This document shows, in pieces, positions 1-12,103 of a stretch of DNA of 64,000 nucleotides. The translations under genes and the position numbers were made by a program. The stretch lies in assembly GCA_016081115.2 (NCBI GenBank), contig CM071930.1, forward strand, positions 29,403,641 to 29,467,640. The letters run 5' to 3'. The stretch's first letter is position 1, and the number at the start of each line of letters is the position of its first letter. Below the pieces are notes generated by a model. That model was given only the letters and a program-made list of their open reading frames with translations. It was not told where the DNA came from and searched no databases. The stretch is from Rehmannia glutinosa. Taxonomy: Eukaryota > Streptophyta > Magnoliopsida > Lamiales > Orobanchaceae.

Positions 1-294
1 CCAATTTTATATCGAAAATAAACTCCAAGAAATACTCCGAAAAATAGTAAAAACATTTTAGACCGATCGGGAGTATTAGGACAACATTCAGGGACATAGT
101 TTAGATGTAAAAACATTTTGACATAAAATCATTAAAAGCGTTGTCCATTTTAGTCAAAAACAAACTTGAAGAAATACTCAGGAAAATATGAAAACCATTT
201 TAGATCATTTTGGAGTATTTGGACAACCTTTAGAAACATTGTTTTGGTGTAAAAACAAAATCATCAAAATCATGATAAAACCATTTATCAAACA
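1..294. repeat. Decayed LTR tail, internally duplicated
   Basis: This stretch resembles the last ~165 bases of the LTRs at 38564-39945 and 43837-45221: shared words include AAATACTC, GGGAGTATT, GGACAACATT, GACATTGTTTTGGTG and AAAATCATGATAAAA, ending TTTATCAAACA where the intact LTR ends TTTATCTAACA. The tail is present twice in tandem (about 14-141 and 142-294), the first copy more diverged. It is the remnant of an older member of that Copia family, or a solo LTR whose remainder lies left of the window. No coding capacity. Confidence 0.7.
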
Positions 295-1329
295 CATCAT
301 TCTAATTATTTTAGGCTAATAAGGGTATATTTGTACTTTTCTATATCATCAATTTTTTAATTAGGCGGGTTAATATCTTTAATAGCTATTTTTAAGATAA
401 ATACAATCTTACCTTTTTAGTTGGCTGATTTTTAGGGAGAAAAAAATCCATCAACTTCAATCGTGTTTTTTCAGTTATTTTCATATCAAAACTGATATGT
501 CTTCCGCCATTTTTTGCACCATCGTTCTCTCTCTACCCAAAACCCAGAGTCCTTCTTATTTACTTAGTTAAATATTCTTGCATATTTATTGATGTTTTAT
601 TGTATATTTAGTTCAGCAAAATTGTATACTTAGTTAAATGTCATTTTATACCTGGTTATGTTTTATTATATATTTAGTTCAGTGGAATTGTATACATAGT
701 TTAGTGGAATTGTATACTTAGTAAAATGACGTTGTATACTTAGTTATGATTTATTGTATACTTGGTTCAGTGGAATTGTATACTTAATTATATAAGTAGT
801 TTAGTGGATTTGTATACTTAGTTCTGTGGAATTGTATACTTGGTTAAGTGGAATTGTATACTTAGTTATATAACTAGTTCAGTGGAATTGTATATTTAGT
901 TAAGTGTAATTGTTTACTTAGTTAATTGTTTATGTATACTTAGTAATATTTTAATATATAGTTAATTTAGTGTAATTGTATACTTAGTTAAATGTTTCTG
1001 TATACCTAGTAATGTTTTAATGCATAGTTAGTTCAGTGTAAAGTTAATGTTTATGTATATTTAGTCATGTTTTAATGTATAGTTAGTTTAGTGAATTTGT
1101 ATACATTTCATTAATTGTTGCATGTTTCTGTTGCCACATTTTCTGTAGCTGTTTATGTTTTTTTGTCAAGCTTGATCCAATGGAATAATTTGCAGAATCG
1201 AATGGAGCAGTACAAGTTGTTTTTGCGATGCAGAGATTGTTGTTGTGAAGAAGGGAGAGAAAGGGAGGGTAAATCGCGTGATTATGGGGACGTGATCAAT
1301 AACAGATCACATCCCTAATTTGCAGGAGG
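295..1329. repeat. AT-rich non-coding tract with TATACTTAGTT-type repeats
   Basis: No gene seen. From about 555 to 1110 the words TATACTTAGTT, TATATTTAGTT and TTAGTTCAGTGGAATTG recur every 20-35 bases in one orientation, giving a degenerate minisatellite-like array of some twenty irregular copies. The same word fills the presumed introns of the Ulp1-like and FAR1-like genes further right, so this tract probably comes from a related Mutator-like element. The short open frame at 1115-1318 has no family features. Confidence 0.6.
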
Positions 1330-1495
1330 CGGTTACCATTTTTGTTTCATCTATTCCTATTTTACCCCTGCAAGTGTATATTTTCCTGTCAATTGATGTA
1401 TATATTTGTTCATATCTTGGCCATTGATTTATTTTTTAGATGGTGTAGATCTGTTCCTACGTTCTCACCTAGGAGGGTGGTCTCACAGGATCCCC
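1330..1495 (-). mobile_element. MULE-like terminal sequence (right end of a separate element)
   Basis: Read on the minus strand the segment starts GATCCTGTGAGACC, followed by a second GTGAGAAC, then AGATCTACACCATC and AATCAATGGCC. Plant Mutator-like elements commonly have long termini built from such TGAGACC phrases followed by a 'CCATTGG/CAATGG' phrase (family knowledge, from memory). A similar phrase set occurs facing the other way at 1532-1645. The partner terminus, if it existed, would be near 295, where the LTR fragment abuts. Boundaries are approximate. Confidence 0.4.

Positions 1496-1498
<3 letters not shown>

Positions 1499-1531
<33 letters not shown>
1499..1531. repeat. (AT)n microsatellite
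   Basis: About 16 uninterrupted AT units lie between two MULE-like ends that face each other. Such dinucleotide runs are frequent insertion sites and also frequent sites of assembly length error. Confidence 0.95.
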
Positions 1532-1534
<3 letters not shown>

Positions 1535-1645
1535 GGATTGGTTGAAATGAGACCAAGCCCTTTAAGTAAGAACATAAGACCACATCTAGACCATTGGATT
1601 TAATAATCAATGATCCAGATTTTACTATTAATTTTAAGCTTTGGC
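1532..1645 (+). repeat. Candidate left terminal inverted repeat of the MULE
   Basis: Starts AAAGGGATTGGTTGAAATG then AGACCAAGCCC, AAGACCACATCTAGACC and ATTGGATTTAATAATC, the phrase order often seen at plant MULE ends. It faces into the Ulp1/FAR1 pair. The inverted partner is not present within the window, so this remains a candidate. Downstream, 1646-2000 is leader-like DNA with repeated CTAGGGTGCGA phrases and no convincing coding sequence. Confidence 0.45.
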
Positions 1646-2599
1646 GCCTCACTCAGGGACAATAGGGTAATTTCGATCTAAAATTTCAGGGATATGTTTG
1701 TAATTATACCTGTTTTCATTTGGTAACAAAAATTTTACCTTATCTGAAGCCCACAATTTTAGGTTAAGTGTTTTTCAAAATCAAAACTGACTTTTCAGTT
1801 CTCAACTCACGAAACCACATCTCTGCAACTAGGGTGTGGATTTTCTTATTCTGTGAGATTCTATTCTTCTTCAATAGGGTGCGATTTTGTGCTTCTTCAC
1901 TAGGGTGCGAGTTTTTTTTCGGTGCAAATTTCTCAGCGAATTTCTTCACTAGGCTTCAGTTGTAAATTTTCAGTGAGTTTGATTTAATTTTCGTGGGTAA
2001 TTTACCGAATTTCTAGGGTTTTGAATGTTGTTTTTTTGTTGAAATGTGTTCATATGTTGTGTGTTATCTCTTTTGCAGCCCCCTGCTTTCATCGTTCATA
2101 TTCTTTCGATTTCTCGTGTTTTTTTGGAATTTATCCCCAATGTCGAACGTTTTTTTCACGTGTGTGTTATATGAACCTATGTATTATGAGATTTCTGATA
2201 TATGTTTATGAGGTGTTAGATTTCGTAAATTAAGTTTTTCAGGGCACATATGATTATACAGTTTTAGAGTATATATTGTGTATATTTAGAGTTGATATTT
2301 TGTATACAATGTGTACCAGTTGTTATTCTTTGTATATTTAAGGTTGTTATATTGTGTATACTTCATTATGTAATAATGTATATTTAGTTATATAATATTG
2401 TATATATAGGTGTGTGATATTGTATATTTAGTACATAATAATGTATACTTACTTGTGTAATAATATATACTTAGGTGTGTAATAATATATATTTAGTTAT
2501 ATAACTGTGTATACTTAGTGTACATATGTATACATAATTAGTTATATAATACTGTTTGCTTAGTTGTGTTTTATTGTATAATTAGTATAATATTCTCTT

Positions 2600-5500
2600 T
2601 ATTATATTTTTGTATAAGACTTGGTTCTATATTTTTGCAGGTTTGTTTATTCAAGTCTTATTAATTAAATGGCCAAAACTAAGGGAAAAAAGGATGCAGA
2701 GAGTGGGGCTGATGATGGGCGGGGGGAAGAGGGCGAAAGGTTCATATCCGATGTTATCCACTAGGTCGAACCCCAGGGTCTTAGTAAAAGCATTGAAGGA
2801 ACTTACTGATCCACAAAAGGACGTTGTTGTGGAAATGGGATTTTGAAGTTTGCTATCATTATCTATTGTTGACTTCCTATCTCAGCTCACTTTCTGGTTA
2901 GTGGAAAATTTTAATCCAGCCAGTTGTGAGTAGATATTGGACAGTTTTAGACGTATTCATATTGATGCGGATGATGTCGAGAGGGTGTTGCGGTTCCTTA
3001 ATGGTCAGAAGATAATTGAGAAGAAAAAAAGTCGGAGAGTTGTGATTTATACGACGAATGGCCAGCTTTGTTTGAGAGGGAGGATTACAAAATAACAGCT
3101 ACGCAGGTGGCTAGTAAAATGTTGAGCTGTGTGGATGGTGGCGACTGGTTTAGGAGGCTTTTCTTGCTGTTGGTTGACTGTCTTGTGATTGGGAATTTGC
3201 AAAGTGGATATTTGAATCCACTTTTACTGAAAAGTATGGTAGATGTCAGTAATGTTAGGAATTTAGGTTGGTGCGATCACACTTTGAAGACTTTGGTTGA
3301 AAGAAGAGCTGGTTGGTCGTCGGATATTAATCCAGAATTCAACGGCCCATTGTTGTTTTTTACAGTAATATTTTTTCCTTTTAAAATTTTAATTTTTTTT
3401 TCATTTGTATGTAGTAAGTTTTTTTGATGTAATTTATGTTACTTCACTAGTTTTTTATGTTGATAGAGTGGTGTGTTTGAGAAGGAGTATTCCAAGGACG
3501 CGTCCCAGTGTATTGGCTTGAAATGGAGATAAATTAAAAGAAAGGAGCAACAAAGAGATTGAAATTGGTAGATTCGGCAGGGTTTTATTTAGCCTCCGTC
3601 CGATGGGGAAGTAGCGTTGGAGCCGTGTACGAACTGGCTCGGGACTAGGAGGGAGAAAGAAACAAAAGGCCATGGAACATCGTCGTCCGGAGCCGGTGTG
3701 CAGGTTGTGTTGTGTTTTGGAGTGTTTTTTAAATGTTATATGTCATGTTCATGTTAATTTTAATTATATATTATGTATTTTAGTCTTGTAATTCCGTGTA
3801 TTTAGTGTATAAATATTGTACATCTTACATGTCATGTTTATTTTAGTTATATATTACGTATATTTAGTCTTGTAATATGTATATTTAGTATACCTATATT
3901 TGTATATGTACATATGCTGAATTAATACACATGTTTTTTGATGTGCAGGGAATTACTGATAGATTGCTTGCCAAATTGAAATGTTTGTTTTCCGATATCG
4001 TAGAGATTATATCAATTCTCCGAGTGCTCCGAAGGAGTTGGGTTGATGATGCAGAATTTGCTAGAATCGGGAATGCTTTGCTAGGGTTCGATATGCTCCA
4101 CCGCATTATCGAGTGGGGTTCGATGCTCGACGATCGATTGGAAGAAAGTGAGAGTCAACAAAATGAAGCTTTTGGAGTAAGCCGAGAACATAGCGCGGTC
4201 GAGACGATTGAAAAATGCAATTTTAAAAGAAATGGTGTGATGACTCACCAAGCTTAAGTCTTAGTTTGACGCAAGATACAACTGTCGGGATGTGGGATGA
4301 CATCATTGACATGTCCCGGCACTACGAGAAGAGTGTCAATGAGGCAGGAGTTGTACGAGATGGTGGTCTGGCAAGGACGGAGGAGTGCGAGATTGAGCCG
4401 GTTGGGGTAATTATTTGTGGTTTTTATTTTTTATGCATGTAAATATTACTTATATATTATGTATATTTAGTTTTGTTTTTATGTATATTTAGTTTTACCT
4501 TGTTGCTTATATATTTTGTAGGTTCAAGAAACAGATGCTGATGGATCTGGGGAGTTGAGGTGCAACCCGTGAAAGAAAAATCCAATATTGTATGCTTGCA
4601 TTACTCTTATATTGTGTATATTGTGTTTTCATTATATGTATATTTAGTTTTATATTATGTATATTTAGTTTAATGTTTATGTATATTTAGTTTCCATTTT
4701 CTGCTTATTTGTCTTGCAGGTTAAAAAATCAGAGGTCGGTGGTTTGGGAAAAATCTAATCTTGTATGTTTACATTACTTTGATACTATGTATTTAGTTTT
4801 CTTTTTATGTATATTTAGTTTCAATGTTTATATTAACTTTGTATTATGTATATTTAGTTTTATTATGTATATTTAGTTTAATGTTTATGCATATTTAGTT
4901 TCCTTTTTCTGCATATTTATTTTGTAGGTTCAAGAACCCGAGCCTGCTGGTTTCAGGGGGCATGATTCTTCTGTGATTGAAAAATCAAAGACTATATGTA
5001 TTCACTTTATGATTTTATCATTGAAGTGTTTTGACTTCATAATTATTCGCATTGTGTTTGTAGGTTGTAGAAATGGAGGTTGGCCGTGTACGGCCTGGTG
5101 GTTCTAGGGAGGTTAAGGGGAAAGACGATAATGCCCAAGAAAAATCTAAGAAGATTTTTACCCGAAAAGCTGCCAGGAAGACAAAGAAAATAGAGGCATT
5201 GGCTTCACCTTTTGTGGCTAGAAAGATTGATGTTGCCTCGAAGCCAAATCAAACCGAGAATCTGATTGCGAATTGGATGTTTGAAAATCCGGGGATGGAC
5301 AAGTAAGAATTCAGTTTGATACAACATATTAGGACATTATTTTCAACGTCGGGAATAAAATATTGACGAGGAAGGATTTGGAGACCATGCGTTCAGGAGG
5401 GTATATTATTGTGTCAATTTTGGACGTTTGGTAATGGACGATGAATATGAAGGAGGGCTTGAGGAGTAACACTTCACCCAATAGATTCTTTGCTTCTTGT

Positions 5501-6532
5501 TATTTGACTGTATGTTTATTGTATTAGTATTATTTCCTTTTAGTTTTCATTTTCCTGTTGTTTTTTAAGCTATTAATTTTGTGATTTTAGTTTTTTATTT
5601 TTGTATTGGTTGTAGTTGTACATGGTTGTTGGTCCAAGAGATGACACAAACGGGAAGGCTGCGTATGGTTTGTTTGCGTAAGGCCTTGATACAGAGTTCG
5701 GTGAGCCGAGCTCTGAAAAATTGAACAAGATTGACATTATAAGTATCGTTAATTTTACTCTCCCTGATTGTCGGTTCTTATTTGTTCATTATCAACATTT
5801 TAATTTATTTTCTATTTCAATTTTTTCTCCGATTTGTAAGAGCGGGCACATATGTTTGGTGACATTTGATTTCAAGAGGAAGAATTCCCACATCATTGAC
5901 AACTCTTCTGCCGGGTGAAGCAGTCGGGATAAGTATGGAGATTTGCCTGCTAAGTTGGTGAGTTCTATTTTGTTCTCCAAACAGACATGCATGTTGCATA
6001 TTTATGGTTGTTAAAATGTATGTTTAGTTACTATAATTTGTATTTTTAAGATTAAAAGTTTGAACATTTAGTGTATTTTTATATGTTTGTTGGATGTTTA
6101 AATATGTGTTTAATATTGTATACTTAAGTATACAATTATGTATAGTTAGTTAGTATATGAAGTTTAATGTTTTTCTTCATGGTATATGTGTAGGTTCGGA
6201 TGTTTTCAGATTACTTGGAAGGTAGAGGATACGCGCAAATGGTAGGTGTTGTCCGTAAATATGACCCAAGGAGACTTTGTATGTCTTGGAGAGACACTAC
6301 CAACAAAGTTGATTGTGGTATATATGCTATGAGGCATATGGAGAGCTATATGGGCGGCGACACTAAGGGATGAGATTGCGGCTTGGAGAAGAACAATCCT
6401 TCACAACTGTCAAACATGCGCTTGAAGTATTCGGCAACAATAATCCTTCACGACAGAAACGAGCAAAATGATAAGGCTATGGAAGAAGCCAAAAAGTTCT
6501 GGAATGGGAAAAAATATTGTAGTGCTGTTTAG
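2600..6532 (+). pseudogene. Ulp1/C48 SUMO-protease-like gene of a MULE, multi-exon and broken
   Basis: Scattered frames match the architecture of transposon-borne Ulp1 proteins. At 2745-2910 is an N-terminal domain (LTDPQKDVVVEMGFxSLLSL, then WLVENF, with one stop after GF). At 3068-3360 is its continuation (FRRLFLLLVDCLVIGN, NLGWCDHTLKTLVERRAGW, FNGPLLF). A helical exon lies at 3931-4257, a basic linker at 5073-5306, and the protease core from about 5320. The catalytic His (GHICLV, His codon 5847-5849), Asp (IIDN, 5898-5900) and Cys (KVDCGIYAMRH, Cys codon 6314-6316) are all visible, so the triad order is kept. Introns are very AT-rich and carry TATATTTAGTTT repeats. The frame carries stops in the core (near 5370, 5680 and 6373) and the start is uncertain, so this is called a pseudogene. 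Role in the element is unknown; the family would cleave SUMO-like substrates. Confidence 0.7.
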
Positions 6533-7230
6533 TGGACAATTTACTATGTATATTTTATTTATCTTTGTATATTTTGTCTATTAGGTTGGGTGGATTTTTA
6601 TTGGAGTCATGTACACTTCACTTTGTAGGAGTATCTGGATATGTTTGGATGTTATTTTGACTTCTAGATATGAAGGGAACATGTCATCTATTGTTTGTTT
6701 TAATTAATATAACTTTGCATTTTTATATATACTTGTCTAAATGGTGTTAGACTACAATAATATTGTATATGTGGTTGCAGAATTTTGCATATTTATGCAG
6801 AAGATTATGTATATTTAAGTACTATGCCATTTATTGTTCCAGATGTATAGATAACTTCATATAATATGTAATTAGTTTGCAGATGTTGCATATTTATGCA
6901 TAAGATTACGTATATTATATATAATTTGCCTTTTTTGTTTGCCAATAATATCGTACACGTAGTTGTAGAATTTTGTATAATGACGTAGAAAATTATGTAT
7001 ATTTAAATATTATGCCATGTATTGATCCAGATGTTGCATACGAAGCAAAAATAATGTATAGTTAACTCCAAATTATGTATAAGTAGTTTGCAGATGTTGC
7101 ATATTTATGCATAAGATTATGTATTTTATACATAATTTGCCTTAGTGGTTTTGCTAATGTATATTTAGCATCACATAATACATATTTAGTTTGCTGATCT
7201 GTATATATTACACAAATATATAGTATCGTA
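6533..7230. repeat. Intergenic AT-rich repeat tract between convergent genes
   Basis: No coding sequence recognised. Degenerate units (TATGTATATTTA, GCATATTTATGCATAAGATTA, GTTTGCAGATGTTGCATA) recur at roughly 150-200 base spacing, for example near 6790, 6880 and 7090. This is the spacer between the 3' ends of the Ulp1-like and FAR1-like genes. Confidence 0.6.
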
Positions 7231-10101
7231 TTATGCATAGTTAATATAAACATTTTGCAAATTTATGGAATAAAAAGACAATTGTAATTCGAGATCTGGA
7301 ATTGAAATCAACAACAAATACACATTGCTCTCAAGGTTAAACATTTCAGGAGGCGCTGGTGCGGGTCGGGCATGTCCTGCTATTATGTGTTCCAATCTCA
7401 TCACATGTCCCACATTTTCTTTTAAGTTTTGTTTTGCTTTTATGACTTTCTCTCTCTGGCTTTGGATTCTGCTTTTCAGATGACTACCACTCCTTTTGTT
7501 CTTGTCTTGCTTTAGTGGTACACAAAAATGTCCAATTGTGAAGTTGAACCGCAGTAGGATTCCATTATTGACTGCTTGCTGGCCACAGAAGTTTTGCGGT
7601 GTTTCTCGAATAGCTTAGCTTTCTCATTCAATATGATACATGATAAATTTCACAATTTTTCAATATTCCCCTGTGCAAGACCAATGCAACTGTAAAAATC
7701 TGACCACAGAGTGTTCAGTTTTCTTGCAGCTTCGATTCCTCCCGGAAATTAGTACATGTGTCCATTTTTTGAATGTGAAATAAACGAGGTTGCTTTCATC
7801 CAACGTGGAGCTAAATGTGCAGCTGAAATTTCATCGCAATCCTTGAGTATTACAAATATATGCCGACATAGTAGTCGCATTTACTCAAACAACTTGCAAC
7901 TACATTTTGCAGACCCATCCATCTTGAATTTTGTCACTTCAAACACCCCCACTTTCTTCATTTATTGTGTACGAGATTTTGTGTGTATTGTCATTGATTT
8001 GTATAACTGAGCAATTGTAACACGCCTTTTCAATTTCCTTGCTCACTTCATAAAATATGGTATGCATGTACACTAAAGATGCATGCTTTTCAATGTTCAA
8101 GGGTGTTCGGCAATCTGGAAGGGCACTGATTGTTCAACTTATCAGTAGAACGACATTGGGATTCCATTGCGCTCTTGAAATACATTACAAATTTTACCAA
8201 GTTTGATTGAGGATTTGTAAAATTACCAAACCAGATATTTGTGTTTTCCGATCTTGATGTAATTTTTACCAGTCCACTCATGGGCATGTCTGTAAAATAT
8301 GCGGGGATCCAGCTTTGCCGTATCTCATACATAACTGTGAACCATGGATGTGAGGCTAGATTCAAGTCATCCATAATTTCTTGGAATTATTTTTCAAATT
8401 CTGATATTGTAATATAGTTATCCCACACGATTGAATTAAGTCGATTGATGAAATTTTTATCCTCGAATAGGCTGGGACCGACTTTGACATTAACTTTCTC
8501 CATTATGTGCCACATACAAAATCATGTTTTTACCTTCTTGAAGACGATTGTATTGCATTCTTCATGGCCGGGTCTTGATGTCATTTACTATATAGTATGG
8601 TTTGACCAACAACATTTAAGAATCGATTGAACAACCATGTATACGACGCTTCATCTTCTTTCAACATAAAGCCAACTGCAAATGTTACACACCTTAGATG
8701 GTTATCAACTCCAGTAAATGGAGCGAACACCATTTTATACCTCTGTAACAATTTTATTGTTAGTATATATATTTCCGTAACTATATAAACAGTTTTCAGA
8801 TTATAAATGAACATCTAAAAAGTTCTTGATGTGCATTACGAAATAGAAACTTATAGGGGTATATGCATTATGTATAAGGGATGTATGCACAATTTACAAT
8901 GATTATGCATTACTTATTTAATAGCAATGTAATAATGTTATTGCTAGTATAAAGATTTATATACCTATATAAATAGATTTAAGATTATATATGTACAACT
9001 TAAAAGTTCTTGATGTGCATTATGAAATAGAAACTTATAGGAGTATATGCATTATTTATAAGGGATATATGCATAATTTACAAGGATTATATGCATCATT
9101 AATAAGGATTATATACATTTTTACAAGGTATATATGCAATTTAGAAGGATACAAGTTTTTCAACTGTACGATACACAATTATATAACTAAATATACATTA
9201 TTGTAATGATATATATATATATACAAGACACAAATTATTGTTTTTGTAGTCAAATGCATTACATGTTGGTATTATATGTAGCACCAAAGGATATTACATC
9301 ACCGAATGCAGCATAGTTCATTATAGATGCCTGGTATGCCCAAAAGAGTCGTGTTAGTTGTTCATCTTCGTCAACATCGTAATCGAATACTATCCCCTGA
9401 TTTGCTTCTTTTTGCCTTAGGAATTTGCCTATCACCAAATGTGCATCCGCACCACATATGTATGCTTTCAAGTCTCGTTTGAAATTCTTAAATCAATTTT
9501 CAAGGCTCCAACTTGCAAAAATCCGCCCACCATTCATAGCTAGTGTTGTTTTGCACTCCCTATGTTCGCCTTTGTGAAATTTATGATAAATTACTGGTGC
9601 CCAAAGTTTAAATTCCTATTTACTTTCAGAAATTGCCTGTGTTTGTCGGTTGTCATCGGATGAGTGTGCCGTTCTTCAAATCTTTTTACCTTATATGCTC
9701 CTCAGCCAGTGTAATAAAAAATACAACGTGCGTTGCACCCAACTCGGTTTGAAACTCTCTTGCGTGTTTCTTGCTTTGTGAATCTTTCGTCATGCTTAGA
9801 ATTTTCAGCAGGTGTGGTTTTTTGAGAGTTTTTGATTCCCTCTCTATTGCAAACCACATATTGTACACGAATTTCATCGTTCTTGAATTTTTTTGTGGTG
9901 CTCCTAACGTCGAAGCCACTAAACGTACCATAATTCCTTGCAAAATTGTATTCCGGCCTCCAATGTATGGAAATGCATGTCAATACGAGGAATTTTTTCT
10001 TGGTCCACTTTTGGGATCCAATATTTTGTTGATCCTGGTGAGATTTCGAGCCTCTGCCCAACATAAATCATGTACTCTGGTGCTTGCTCTGGTAAAAACA
10101 C
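7231..10101 (-). pseudogene. FAR1/FHY3-type MULE transposase, frame-broken
   Basis: Reading the minus strand from 10101 the family's domains appear in order. The FAR1 DNA-binding domain is at 10101-9690 (YVGQRLE, GFDVR, YVVCNREG, NRVGCNARC). The start of the MULE catalytic domain is at 9471-9259 (DVDEDEQLTRLFWA, then FGDVISFGATYNTN). The core continues at 8814-8581 (FAPFTGVDNHLR, SYTWLFNRFL) and 8580-8090 (FCMWHI, EIRQSWIPAYF, TSRSENTN). A SWIM zinc finger, C-x-C then C-R-H, lies at about 7904-7860. In active relatives the first catalytic residue sits in FDTTY; here it reads FGATY, and the TDQD-like motif near 8570 reads HQD after a stop. A stop also lies inside the SWIM region. The fragments change frame several times, so the gene is dead. 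It is convergent with the Ulp1-like gene. AT-rich blocks near 8815-9240 look like an intron. Confidence 0.75.
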
Positions 10102-10433
10102 AAATTTTATATACTAAATATAAAAATATGGAATACTATATATGCAGATTGTTAATGTAGGGTGCTTGCTTTCATAATTTCCACTATCTGTGTTCTAAGT
10201 ATACATATTAACAAAACTATATATGCAATATCCGTACACTACATTAGCATATCACTAAGGTATTTGATTGTCATTATTTGAGAATATTTTATACAGAATG
10301 GCTACTCTAAGTATACAATATGCATTGTACTTATGCAAAATCACTATTGTAAACATGCCGAACATTAATATGTAGTATACATTATATGTCATAAATATTA
10401 TACATACTAAATACACATATATGGAAAACTATA
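10102..10433. other. AT-rich tract upstream of FAR1-like gene, no gene seen
   Basis: Contains words such as ATACTAAATATA and ACTAAATACACATATATGG, the complement of the TATTTAGT repeat, so the repeat keeps its sense orientation relative to the FAR1-like gene. It ends where the Copia LTR begins; the five bases before the LTR are CTATA. Confidence 0.55.
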
Positions 10434-11981
10434 TGTTAGGAAATTTATTTGTTAGATTTTGATGATACCATGTAAAACATAGACTACGAAGTTGGCACCC
10501 CATTTTCTTTGTCATTCTATGTTGTAATAGATAGGACTGAAAGAGGTGAGTGAAGTCAGCTATGTCAAAGAATGTAAGAAGTCAACTGCAGACTAGAGTG
10601 AAGACTTTGCTGTGTGTCAGCTGAGTATGGCCAAGATGGAAGACAAGGACTCAACTGAAGGAGAGCTAGCTGAGGAACATCTGTGTGAAGTATGAGGAAG
10701 TGTCAGTCAAGTCAGTAAAAGAGCCAAGTCTAACAGTTAAAGTGACAATTGAGTCATTCCAATGATTGGAGCAGACTCAAGTCAAATGGGTATAGGCAGC
10801 AGTCAAGTCAAGACAACTAACATTGATCCATTGGAAGAAAGTCAAGGATATTACTTAATATAGTAATAAGTCCAAGCTGTCAGGTCAAAGTGTTTGGCCC
10901 AAAAACATGCAAAAGGAATAAACCAATGGGAAACACTAGAGCATGTGTCAGACCCTGTAAAGCTGCAGAGCCATTTAATACGAGGAAGGGTCAACATCAC
11001 AAGTGTTGCAGACTAAGAAAAGACAAGCCAACGAACAAGAAGTGTCATTTGAAAATAGCCTATCTCTTCAACGGGCAAATTTTCAAATGAGCACTATAAA
11101 AGGCTTAGGAAGCATTTGAAGAAAAAACACCTGAACCAAGCACGAACGAATCAAGCAATTATCAAGCAAGCATAACCTGCAATATTCTCAAAGCTTATCA
11201 TAGAATTCCTCAAGCCTAAAACTCCAAGGAACTCGATCCAACACATGTTGTGAAGAAAAGATTACTTCAATCAGTTGAAGAGGAAAAGTTTAAAGAACAA
11301 AAAGGGGTGTACTCTCCAAGTTGAAGGAGGTGTAAAAAGGTTCAATGTCGAACCAGGAGTTTCAAGTTTGTTGGAAGACTGTGTGATCAATTCCAATGAC
11401 TTGAAGGAAGCTGAAGTAGCAAGGCAACTGTCTTGTGAAGAAGCTGAGTCGTAGGAGAAGCAAGCTATGTGATCAAGGCTGTCTCTAGACTGAGAACTAC
11501 TTTGTAACTTGATATGTTACCCAGTGGATTCCTCCAGGAGTTGGAGAAGAGTGGATTAGAGGAATTACCCCATTTTCCGAACCACTATAAAATCTCTTGT
11601 GTCATTTACTTTCAGCATTTATTTTCTTGCTTATATTTTTCATATATGCTGATAAGTTATATTGCTATCCAACTGATAATAACATGTGTTAAAAACATAC
11701 TTTAAATTTACAAAGGGTGTTAAGTCTTGCACTGTTAAAAACCAAATCACCTAAAGTTTAGTGTTAGCTGACGTAGTCGAGTTATACTATCAACAACTCA
11801 GTCGAGTTTGTTGAGTGGGTAACTTAGCTGAAGATAGCCAACCTAGTTGTCCCCCAAGGACTTAGCTGATTTGAGTTAACTCTATTGAAATTCCTAAAAA
11901 GACTAAAAGTGAAAATTTGGTAAGGTTTATTCAAACCCTCCTTCCCTTCTAAACCTTACACCACACCCCTTAGGACCTACA
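10434..11981 (+). repeat. 5' LTR of plus-strand Copia
   Basis: Starts TGTTAGGAAATTTATTTG and ends ...GGACCTACA, about 1.55 kb. The same start and end occur in the LTRs at 47014 and 59483, and inverted at 13201-14708. A TATA box (CACTATAAAAGG, 11095-11101) marks the probable U3/R promoter. The short open frames inside are not genes. Confidence 0.9.
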
Positions 11982-11983
11982 AG

Positions 11984-11995
11984 TGGTATCGGGCG
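11984..11995 (+). promoter_or_regulatory. Primer-binding site (initiator-Met tRNA type)
   Basis: TGGTATCGGGCG two bases after the LTR end, close to the TGGTATCAGAGC complement of the plant initiator methionine tRNA used by Copia elements. The copy at 48564 reads TGGTATCGGAGC. Confidence 0.75.
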
Positions 11996-12103
11996 GTTGG
12001 TTCATTGAGCCTTCCACACTGGTTACTGAACTAGTTCTCAACTTTTTGAAAAGGTCTAACACTTGTGTTTTCAAAGTCTTTCAACTTTGAAGCAAATTTA
12101 ATC

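Larger units (their letters stand above)
1532..10433. mobile_element. Mutator-like element with Ulp1-like and FAR1-like genes
   Basis: The segment holds two broken convergent genes: a C48/Ulp1-type cysteine protease gene on plus (2600-6532) and a FAR1/FHY3-type MULE transposase on minus (7231-10101). Ulp1-like domains are known passengers of plant MULEs (Kaonashi-type), and FAR1-type proteins derive from MULE transposases, so one composite element is the simplest reading. The left end is taken at the TIR-like sequence at 1532. The right end is not seen: the Copia LTR at 10434 interrupts the segment and any remainder is beyond the window. No target duplication could be checked. Confidence 0.6.

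Noticed and set aside
1342..1545. Open frame ending in a Tyr-Ile run
   Set aside because: It is the translated (AT)n microsatellite plus flanking MULE-like terminus; no codon or family support.
7756..8010. 84-codon plus frame
   Set aside because: Shadow of the SWIM zinc-finger region of the FAR1-type gene on minus.
10890..11090. 66-codon Cys/Lys-rich frame in the Copia LTR
   Set aside because: Not conserved as a frame in the other LTR copies of the family.
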